Source of the DNA: Sphaerobacter sp.
Lineage (GTDB): Bacteria; Chloroflexota; Chloroflexia; Thermomicrobiales; Thermomicrobiaceae
Length of the DNA: 57,973 bases
Direction of reading: 5' to 3'
NCBI GenBank assembly: GCA_029961075.1
Contig: JASBVL010000021.1
Location: 1 to 57,973, forward strand
Shown here: positions 42,441 through 49,134 of the stretch, in pieces
Layout of the letters: each line of letters opens with the position of its first letter
Position numbering within the stretch: the first letter of the stretch is position 1
The notes under the pieces: generated by a model
What the model was told of the DNA's origin: nothing
The model's database searches: none
The model's input: the letters and a program-made list of their open reading frames with translations, nothing else
Made by a program: the position numbers and the translations under genes

Positions 42441-42506
42441 CCGCTGAACGACGAACGAAGGTCGGCGAGGCTCCGTCCGACCCCGCCGCCCCGCGCGGCC
42501 GGCGCC

Positions 42507-42962
42507 TCAGTGGCCGCCTTCCCGCTCGCTGCCGAAGGTCGCCTCCAGGCCGCGGATGAGGGCGGCCTGCTCCTCCGGGCTCAACCGTGCCTCCGGGTGG
42601 AGCGGCAGGTAGTACCACGGCGGCATCTCGCCCTCGCGCACCGTCTTGGCCGACTCGCCGGCCTCCTCGCGTGCCTCGGGCCGGTCCCACGCGGAGAAGT
42701 TCAGTTTGGCCCGGCCCTCCTCCACATCGCGCTGGACCAGCCACGAGACGGGCGCCACGTTGGTGTACCACGGCCACCTGGTTTCGTTGCTGTGACAATC
42801 GAAGCAGGCGCGTCGCGCGAGCTCTCGCGTCTGGGCACTGTCCCAGGCCGGCTCCTGCGTCACGGGTGGATTGCGGTGGTCCCGCCCGTAGGGCACGAAC
42901 TGGATGGCCACCAGCAGTACCGCCAGCGTCCCAAGCCCATAGGTCAACACCTTGCGGATCAT
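42507..42962 (-). CDS. Haem-binding domain protein (c-type, membrane-anchored)
   Basis: 151 aa. An N-terminal span (VLTYGLGTLAVLLVAIQFVP) is followed by YGRDHRNPPVTQEPAWDS and a single CxxCH haem site in RRACFDCHSNETRWPWY. EMPPWYYLPLHPEARLSPEE near the C-terminus supplies the Met candidate for the sixth ligand. This pattern (CxxCHSxExxWPWY ... MPPxxY) is the Haem_bd family, extracytoplasmic. ATG at 42962 preferred; a GTG at 42977 is possible. Electron-transfer partner unknown. Confidence 0.85.
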   Translation of the reverse strand: MIRKVLTYGLGTLAVLLVAIQFVPYGRDHRNPPVTQEPAWDSAQTRELARRACFDCHSNETRWPWYTNVAPVSWLVQRDVEEGRAKLNFSAWDRPEAREEAGESAKTVREGEMPPWYYLPLHPEARLSPEEQAALIRGLEATFGSEREGGH

Positions 42963-43103
42963 CGCTCGCCGCCTCACGTCCCCGTGCCGGGAGCAGTGCC
43001 CGGCCCATCATCACCCGGCCCGGCGTCTACCGTAATGATCGGGGTGTGTCAGGCGCGTCCGAGGCGGCGCGGGCAGTGCGACAATTCCGTGATGGGTGGG
43101 CCG

Positions 43104-44018
43104 CTACTCCACCAGCCCGGCGGCGCGGGCGAGGTCGAGCGTCGTCTGCGCCATGCGGATGCTGGCTGCGTCGATCATCCGCCCGTCGATGGCGATGGCG
43201 CCGCGCCCCTCGCGCGTGGCGGCCTCGTAGGCCGCGACCACCCGCTGCGCCCAGACGATCTCCGAAGGCGTGGGCGAGAAGACCTCGTTGACGATCGGGA
43301 TCTGGCTCGGATGGATGCACCACTTGCCGTCGTAGCCCATCGCCCGGCTGAGCATCGCCGCGCGACGGCAGCCGTCCGGGTCGCGGAAGTCGGCGAAGGG
43401 GCCGTCGATGGCGCGCACCCCCGCCGCGCGCGCGGCCACGAGGATGCGGTGCAGGACGTACTGGTAGCGGTGGCCGGGGTAGACCGCGTCCCACTCGTCG
43501 GGCGCGCCGATGGCGGTCGCGGGCATGCGCACCGAGGCGCTGTAGTCGCCGGGGCCGTAGACGAGGGCGGTGATGCGCGGGCTGGCGGCGGCGATGCGCG
43601 CGCAGTTGAGCACCCCCTCGGCGCTCTCGATCTGGACCTCCAGCCCGATCCGGCGGGCGAGGCCCAGGCCGGCCTCGAGCTGGGTCAGCAGGATGTCGAC
43701 GAAGGCCACGTCCTCGGGCCGGCCGACCTTGGGCACGATGATGCGGTCGATCCGGTCCCCCGCGGCCTCGACCACGTCCACCAGGTCGCGGTAGCAGAAG
43801 GGGGTGTCGAGCGCGTTGACGCGGAAGATGCGCGGCTTGCGCCCCCAGTCGAGCTCGGTCAGCGCGCGAATCACCGTCGCGCGGCCGGCCGCCTTGGCGT
43901 CCGGCGCGACGGCGTCCTCGAGGTCGAGGAAGATCGTGTCGGCGTCGGACGCGATGGCCTTCTCGATCATGCGCCAGTTGTTCCCCGGCACCGCCAGCAC
44001 GCTCCGCTGGACCGCCAT
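43104..44018 (-). CDS. HpcH/HpaI aldolase / CoA ester lyase (CitE-like)
   Basis: 304 aa TIM-barrel enzyme that cleaves or forms C-C bonds in CoA esters such as malyl- or citramalyl-CoA. Motifs: RSVLAVPGNNWRMIEKAIAS, DTIFLDLEDAVAPDAKA, RIFRVNALDT, RIIVPKVGRPEDV, EVQIESAEGVLN (metal-binding Glu), YGPGDYSAS (metal-binding Asp) and GKWCIHPSQIPIVNEVFSP. ATG at 44018 with GGGAGGGGAG. Precise substrate cannot be assigned. Confidence 0.9.
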   Translation of the reverse strand: MAVQRSVLAVPGNNWRMIEKAIASDADTIFLDLEDAVAPDAKAAGRATVIRALTELDWGRKPRIFRVNALDTPFCYRDLVDVVEAAGDRIDRIIVPKVGRPEDVAFVDILLTQLEAGLGLARRIGLEVQIESAEGVLNCARIAAASPRITALVYGPGDYSASVRMPATAIGAPDEWDAVYPGHRYQYVLHRILVAARAAGVRAIDGPFADFRDPDGCRRAAMLSRAMGYDGKWCIHPSQIPIVNEVFSPTPSEIVWAQRVVAAYEAATREGRGAIAIDGRMIDAASIRMAQTTLDLARAAGLVE

Positions 44019-44133
44019 GCCGCACTCCCCTCCCACGCTGCGAGCCCCACACCCGCCCGTGCTCGGCCGGACGTCCGGCAGCATACCACGGCCCCGGGGC
44101 ACTAGAATGCTGGTCGGGGCGGAGAGGGGTGGG

Positions 44134-44547
44134 ATGCCGATGGATGAACAGCTCGCCCAGGGACAGCGGGATGCAGCGGAGCGGTTTGCCGCGCTCGTGG
44201 ACGGCTGGAGCGGGGCCCCGCTCGACTTCTCGCCGGCCTCGCTGGCGACGCTGGATGCCCTGCTCCAGCAGTGGCGCGACCTGGCGGAGGTCTACGCCGG
44301 TGCGGGCGGCCCGGCGCTGGCGTCGCTGGCCGGGCCGGCGGCCGCCTATGTCGGCGAGGTGCTGATCCGGGCCTTCGGCGGCGGCTGGGTCGACCTCGAC
44401 GCGCCCGACGCGCTGCTCGACGGCCGGGTGCGCGCTGCCGTGCTGCCAGCCGTCCAGGCGGTGCTGAGCGGCAGCGGGCGGCTGGCGGACTACTACCAGG
44501 CGGTCGCCGCGCAGGTGGCCGGCGCAGGGAAGGACGCGGCCTCGTGA
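44134..44547 (+). CDS. Small protein of unknown function, coupled to the glycosylase-regulator fusion
   Basis: 137 aa, rich in Ala/Leu and probably helical (DEQLAQGQRDAAERFAALVD, LATLDALLQQWRDLAEVYAG, AYVGEVLIRAFGGGWVDLDA). No signal peptide. ATG at 44134 with GGAGAGGGGTGGG. The stop TGA overlaps the GTG start of the next gene (GTGA), indicating translational coupling. I do not recognise the family. Confidence 0.7.
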   Translation: MPMDEQLAQGQRDAAERFAALVDGWSGAPLDFSPASLATLDALLQQWRDLAEVYAGAGGPALASLAGPAAAYVGEVLIRAFGGGWVDLDAPDALLDGRVRAAVLPAVQAVLSGSGRLADYYQAVAAQVAGAGKDAAS

Positions 44548-46184
44548 TTCCGTCTCCGGCCCGCGGCGTGGACCTGGTCGCCGATCGGCAGCGGCGACTC
44601 GAGGCGCACCAGGCGGCCATCCGCGCCTGCCGGCGGTGCGTGGTGGCCGGGCTCATCCCGGAGGCGCTCCCCGTCTTCCAGGGCCACGCCGGGCAGCGGA
44701 TCATGGTGGTGGGGCAGGCACCGGCGCTGCGGCGCGACGAGCACCCGATCCCCTACTCGGGCGCCAGCGGTCGGACGCTGCGCCGCTGGCTGGCGCAGGC
44801 CGGCTTCCCGGACGGCGTGCTGCATGAGCGCTGCTACCTGACCTTGCTGACGAAGTGCTTCCCTGGCCCCAGCCGCTCGGGTAAGGGAGACCGCGCTCCC
44901 TCGGCCGCCGAGATCGCCCTCTGCCGGCCGCACCTGGAGGGGGAGCTCGCGCTGGTGCGGCCGGAGGTGATCCTGGCGCTGGGGCGGCTCGCGGCGCGCT
45001 CCTTCGTGGGCAACCGGCCGCTGGATCGGCTGGTGGGGGAAGCGTTCCCCTCCGGCGAGGCCGTGGTGCTGCCGCTGCCGCACCCCTCGGGCGTCAGCCG
45101 CTGGCTGAACGACCCGGCCCACCGCGCCCTGCTCGAACGCGCCCTCGCGCGGCTCGACGCCCTGCGGCGCGAGCGGGCCGTCGCCCTGCGCCTCGCCCGC
45201 GCGCTCGGCTGCCCGGTTGAGGAGCTGTTCCAGCTTCCCGGCGCGCTGGCCCGCGTGCGCGCCGACCTGGTCGGGGCCGACCCCGCGCCCGACGCGCAGC
45301 CGGCGGGCGGCCCGCTGCGGGTGCAGGTGGCCCGCGTCGGCGGGCGGGTGCTGGCGCGCCCCCTGAGCGGGGCGTCCGGTGTCCTGACCGCCGCCGACGG
45401 CCTGGCGCCGTCCCCGGCCGGGCGCGCCAGCGGGGCCGTCGGCGTCGACCTGCTCGTCGATCCGCGCGTCATCGAGAACACGGTCGTCGTGCTGGGGTGC
45501 GACCCGGCCCTCGCGCTGCTCGCCAGCCACCTGGCCCGGCGCTACCCCGCCCTGCGGCTGCTCTGGTCCCACGCCGGGAGCCTCGCCGCGCTCCGCGCGC
45601 TCGCCCGGGGCGAGGCGCACGCCGCCGGGAGCCACCTGCGCGACCCCGACACCGGCGAGTTCAACCTCCCCTTCGTGCGGCGCGAGCTGCCCGGCCGGCG
45701 GGTGCACGTCGTGACGCTGGCCCGGTGGCAGCAGGGGCTGATCGTGGCCCGCGGCAACCCGCGGGGCATCACCGGCCCGGCCGACCTCGCCCGGCCCGAC
45801 GTCACCCTGGTCAACCGCGAGCCCGGCTCCGGCAGCCGCGCCCTGCTGGACGCGGCGCTGCGTGCCGCGGGGGTGGAGCCGGCCCAGGTGCGGGGCTACG
45901 CGCGCGAGGTGCCGACCCACCTGGCCGTGGCCGAGGCCGTGGCCAGCGGCGCCGCCGACGCCGGCCCCGGCATCATGGCCGCCGCTCGGGCGCTCGGCCT
46001 CGACTTCCTGCCGCTGCAGGAGGAGCGCTACGACCTGGTCATCCCGGCCGACTACCTGGAGACGCCCCCCGTCCAGGCGCTGCTGGAGACCGCCGTCAGC
46101 CCGGCCTATCGTGCCGAGGTGGAGGCGCTCGGCGGCTACGACGCCTCGCGTGCCGGGTCCGTCGTGGCGGCACTCGGCGCGTGA
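44544..46184 (+). CDS. Uracil-DNA glycosylase-like domain fused to an XRE-tail/PBP molybdate-type regulator domain
   Basis: 546 aa. Residues 1-205 are a family 4/5-like uracil-DNA glycosylase: 4Fe-4S candidates Cys29 and Cys32 (IRACRRC), Cys105 and Cys127; motif A VVGQAPALRRDEHP; motif B LPHPSGVSRWLN (His180). Residues about 211-229 (AVALRLARALGCPVEELFQL) are the end of an XRE helix-turn-helix, whose first two thirds are missing. Residues 230-546 are a periplasmic-binding-like (PBP) domain with VNREPGSGSRALLDAAL and GAADAGPGIMAAARALGLDF, as in XRE-PBP regulators of molybdate/tungstate transport. Directly upstream of modA and modB. GTG start overlaps the previous stop. DNA binding by the regulator part is doubtful. 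Confidence 0.8.
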   Translation: MIPSPARGVDLVADRQRRLEAHQAAIRACRRCVVAGLIPEALPVFQGHAGQRIMVVGQAPALRRDEHPIPYSGASGRTLRRWLAQAGFPDGVLHERCYLTLLTKCFPGPSRSGKGDRAPSAAEIALCRPHLEGELALVRPEVILALGRLAARSFVGNRPLDRLVGEAFPSGEAVVLPLPHPSGVSRWLNDPAHRALLERALARLDALRRERAVALRLARALGCPVEELFQLPGALARVRADLVGADPAPDAQPAGGPLRVQVARVGGRVLARPLSGASGVLTAADGLAPSPAGRASGAVGVDLLVDPRVIENTVVVLGCDPALALLASHLARRYPALRLLWSHAGSLAALRALARGEAHAAGSHLRDPDTGEFNLPFVRRELPGRRVHVVTLARWQQGLIVARGNPRGITGPADLARPDVTLVNREPGSGSRALLDAALRAAGVEPAQVRGYAREVPTHLAVAEAVASGAADAGPGIMAAARALGLDFLPLQEERYDLVIPADYLETPPVQALLETAVSPAYRAEVEALGGYDASRAGSVVAALGA

Positions 46185-46275
46185 CGATACTGGAGCACCA
46201 CGATCTCAACGGTGGACGTGCTATTTGGGTTATGGAGCCGCTGTTCAGGACGGGCAGTGGGAGGGAGTGGGACGA

Positions 46276-47277
46276 GTGGGACAGCGGAGCGTGCGCTCGA
46301 CCGCCGCGGGCAGCCGCGGCGCGCGCGGGCTGTCGGGGATCGCCGTCCTGGGCGCGGTCCTAGTGACGCTCATTTTGGCTGCCTGCGGGGCCGGCTCGTC
46401 CGAGCCAACCGAGGGGTCGACGCCAACCTCGGCAGCCGTCACCGCGACCGGGACCACCGCGGCCGCATCTGCCGCGGCATCGCCCACGAACGCGGCGACC
46501 GCGACGGCCGCATCCCCGGCGGCCTCGCCCGCGGCGGGGAACGTGACCGGCGAGCTCACCGTCTTCGCCGCCGCCTCGCTGACCGACGCGTTCCAGGAGA
46601 TCGGGGCGCAGCTCGAGGCGGCGCACCCCGGCCTCCACATCGCCTTCAACTTCGCCGGCTCGCAGGCGCTGCGGGCGCAGCTCGCCCAGGGCGCGCGGGC
46701 CGACGTCTTCGCCGCCGCCGACGAGGTGACGATGCAGGGCGCGCAGGCGGAGGGTTCGATCGCCGATGCGCCGCGGATCTTCGCCGCGAACCGGCTGGTC
46801 GTCATCCTGCCCCCGGCCAACCCCGGGGGCGTGCAGACGCTGCGCGACCTGGCGAGGCCCGGGCTGAAGCTGGTCCTGGCCGACGAGCGCGTGCCCGTGG
46901 GGCGCTACGCGCGGCAGATGCTGCAGCAGATGGCGCAGGACCCGGCCTTCGGCGCCGGCTTCGCTGACCAGGTGCTGGGGAATGTCGTGTCCAACGAGGC
47001 GAACGTCAAGCAGGTCGTGGCCAAGGTGCAGCTCGGCGAGACCGACGCCGGCATCGTCTACGCCACCGACGTCACCCCGGCGCTGCGCGACGCGGTGACG
47101 GTCATCGAGATCCCGGCCGAGCACAACGTCGTCGCCCGCTACCCGATCGCGGTCGTGACCGACGCGCGCAACCCGGCGGCGGCGCGGGCCTTCATCGACG
47201 CCGTCACCTCCGCCGCCGGCCAGGCGATCCTCGCCCGCTTCGGCTTTCAGCCGGTCACGGCGGGTGGCCGCCCATGA
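46276..47277 (+). CDS. modA: Molybdate ABC transporter substrate-binding lipoprotein
   Basis: 333 aa. Lipoprotein signal ending LILAACGAG, a long Thr/Ala/Ser-rich linker (TATGTTAAASAAASPTNAAT), then a mature ModA domain: TVFAAASLTDAFQEIG, FNFAGSQALRAQLAQGARAD, VFAAADEVTMQ, NRLVVILPPANP, DERVPVGRYARQML, NVVSNEANVKQVVAKVQLGE, DAGIVYATDV. Oxyanion contacts are the Ser after FAAA and the Ser of FAGSQ. GTG at 46276 with GGAGGGAG upstream. The stop overlaps the modB ATG (ATGA). Confidence 0.92.
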   Translation: MGQRSVRSTAAGSRGARGLSGIAVLGAVLVTLILAACGAGSSEPTEGSTPTSAAVTATGTTAAASAAASPTNAATATAASPAASPAAGNVTGELTVFAAASLTDAFQEIGAQLEAAHPGLHIAFNFAGSQALRAQLAQGARADVFAAADEVTMQGAQAEGSIADAPRIFAANRLVVILPPANPGGVQTLRDLARPGLKLVLADERVPVGRYARQMLQQMAQDPAFGAGFADQVLGNVVSNEANVKQVVAKVQLGETDAGIVYATDVTPALRDAVTVIEIPAEHNVVARYPIAVVTDARNPAAARAFIDAVTSAAGQAILARFGFQPVTAGGRP

Positions 47278-48125
47278 GCGACCTGGCGGCGCGACCGGGG
47301 CCATGGGAGAAAGCGCCGGTCTCCGCCGGTGCTGGGCGCCGGTGCCCGCGCCTGGCGCCGCTGGCCGTGCCGGCCCTGCTGCTGGCCCTCTTCCTGGCGG
47401 TGCCGCTCCTCGCGCTCGTGTGGCGCACGCTGGGCGAGCCGGGCTTCCTGGCCGCGCTCCAGCGCCCGCTCGTCCTGCGCGCCCTGCGGCTCAGCGCCCT
47501 CACGACCCTCGTCACCCTCGCCGTCGCGGTCGTGACTGGTACACCGCTGGCCTACCTGCTCGCGCGGCGCGACTTCCGGGGCAAGCGGGTCGTCGAGTCC
47601 GTCATCGACCTGCCGCTGGTCCTCCCGCCGGTGGTGGCGGGCGTGGCGCTGCTGATGGCCTTCGGCCGCCGCGGCCTGCTCGGTGAGGCGCTCGGCAGCG
47701 TCGGCATCGAGCTGCCCTTCACCACGGCCGCCGTCGTCCTGGCGCAGATCTTCGTGTCGGTGCCGTTCTACGTCCGCGGGGCACGGGTCGGCTTCCAGGC
47801 GGTGCCCGTCGAGATCGAGGAGGCCGCCGCCATCGACGGCGCCGACGCCTGGCAGACGCTGCGGCGCGTCACCGTGCCGCTCGCGCTCCCCGGTCTCGCC
47901 TCCGGCCTCGTGCTCTGCTGGGCGCGGGCCCTCTCCGAGTTCGGCGCGACGCTCATGTTCGCCGGCAACTTCACCGGGCGGACGCAGACCATGCCGCTCG
48001 CCATCATGAGCGCGATGGAGACCGACCTCAGCGCCGCGCTGGCCCTCGCGGTGCTGCTGCTCGCCGTCGCCGCGACCGTCCTGCTCGTCTCCCGCCTGGT
48101 GGCCGGCTCGCGCCCTGGCCCGTAG
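47274..48125 (+). CDS. modB: Molybdate ABC transporter permease
   Basis: 283 aa. About six spans, starting LAPLAVPALLLALFLAVPLL. The cytoplasmic EAA loop reads EEAAAIDGADAWQTLRRVTV then LPLALPGLASGLVL-like sequence, followed by WARALSEFGATLMFAGN, the ModB signature. Translationally coupled to modA by ATGA. No modC ATPase gene follows; the next genes are unrelated, so the ATPase must be elsewhere or shared. Confidence 0.92.
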   Translation: MSDLAARPGPWEKAPVSAGAGRRCPRLAPLAVPALLLALFLAVPLLALVWRTLGEPGFLAALQRPLVLRALRLSALTTLVTLAVAVVTGTPLAYLLARRDFRGKRVVESVIDLPLVLPPVVAGVALLMAFGRRGLLGEALGSVGIELPFTTAAVVLAQIFVSVPFYVRGARVGFQAVPVEIEEAAAIDGADAWQTLRRVTVPLALPGLASGLVLCWARALSEFGATLMFAGNFTGRTQTMPLAIMSAMETDLSAALALAVLLLAVAATVLLVSRLVAGSRPGP

Positions 48126-48213
48126 CCCGGGGCACCGGGCTTGCGACGGACTCCCGCGGTCGCGGCGCGGGCCGCGGACAGGGAGACCAGCCTAGTCATG
48201 AGAGGGAAGTGCG

Positions 48214-48441
48214 ATGCACGAGCAGGAACCCGGCCAGGAGCACGGCCATATGATGCCGAGCCCGGCCCAGGTGCAGAAGTTCCTGAGCGGGGTCGACTAT
48301 CCCATTGACAAGAACGGCCTGATCGCGCGGGCGCGCGAGGCCGGGGCGAGCCAGGACGTGCTCAGCACGCTTCAGCGCCTGCCGGAGAAGCGCTTCAACA
48401 GCCCCACCGATGTCTCGGAGCAGATCGGCAAGCTGATGTAA
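48214..48441 (+). CDS. DUF2795 family protein
   Basis: 75 aa. VQKFLSGVDYPIDKNGLIAR, AREAGASQDVLSTLQRLPEK then RFNSPTDVSEQIGKL is a full-length DUF2795 domain (small helical proteins, common in Actinobacteria and Chloroflexi, function unknown). The N-terminal 15 residues are His/Glu-rich. ATG at 48214 with GAGAGGGAAG. Followed by two strong hairpins. Confidence 0.88.
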   Translation: MHEQEPGQEHGHMMPSPAQVQKFLSGVDYPIDKNGLIARAREAGASQDVLSTLQRLPEKRFNSPTDVSEQIGKLM

Positions 48442-48780
48442 GCCCGCGTTCCCACGCCGTGCCCCGCTCGATCAGCGGAGTGCAGGGCTCACGGGGCTGA
48501 TGCGCCCCGCCCGGCGCTGAGATCAGCGCCGGGCGGGGGCGGGGCCGGCGTGGGCGCCGGCCCCGCCTCGCTCCCCGGATGGAAGCGCCCATCGCACCAG
48601 CCACCAGCCCCGACCCACCGCGCGCACCACATTGTCGCAACCTTGATACACCGCAGCCCCCCGCTGGCAGGCCCCTGCCAGTCCCGCTGGTCTATGCTCA
48701 ATACCAGGCGGCATGCCGCCGCAGGCCCGGTTTGATGAGCCGGCTCGGGCCGCTCGCGAGTTCACTGGGAGCGTCAGTTG
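48442..48780. other. Intergenic region with two hairpins
   Basis: Apart from the hairpins at 48505-48564, no gene or repeat recognised; the leader of the gene at 48781 lies at the end. Confidence 0.5.
48505..48564 (+). terminator. Two consecutive perfect hairpins
   Basis: First, 48505-48538: 16-bp perfect stem (arms CCCCGCCCGGCGCTGA and its complement). Second, 48541-48564: 10-bp stem GGGGCCGGCG / CGCCGGCCCC with loop TGGG. About 65 bases past the DUF2795 stop. No T run. Confidence 0.6.
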
Positions 48781-49125
48781 ATGGGCGCGAGGGCCGTGGG
48801 AACCACGCACGATCGGCAAGCGAGCACGAATCGGGACGCCGCGGCACGGCGACGCGCACTGCTCATGCGGCTGGTGGAGGCCGCTGGCACGGCGCCGACA
48901 AGCCCGTGGGGGCGGTTTACGGCGGTGCGCGTGGGACTGGCCGGGGTGGTGATCTACCGCCCGGGGATCGAGCCGATCGTCGCGGCCGATATGGCCGACC
49001 TCGACGCGCTGGCGGCCGAGGGCTATCTGTCGCTGACCCGGACGCCGAGCGGTGCGCGGCTCTTCGACGTCACCCCGCGCGGCTACGCCTACCGCGACGC
49101 ACTGCGGGACGCCGCTGACTCGTAG
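48781..49125 (+). CDS. Small protein of unknown function with winged-helix-like C-terminus
   Basis: 114 aa. Basic N-terminus (TNRDAAARRRALLMRLVEAA). The C-terminal half reads DLDALAAEGYLSLTRTPSGA, RLFDVTPRGYAYRDAL, the pattern of a wing and final helix in small winged-helix regulators. ATG at 48781 with GGGAGCG; a TTG directly before it is less likely. Converges on the histidine kinase gene. Regulator role is a guess. Confidence 0.65.
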   Translation: MGARAVGTTHDRQASTNRDAAARRRALLMRLVEAAGTAPTSPWGRFTAVRVGLAGVVIYRPGIEPIVAADMADLDALAAEGYLSLTRTPSGARLFDVTPRGYAYRDALRDAADS

Positions 49126-49134
49126 CCGCGCCGC

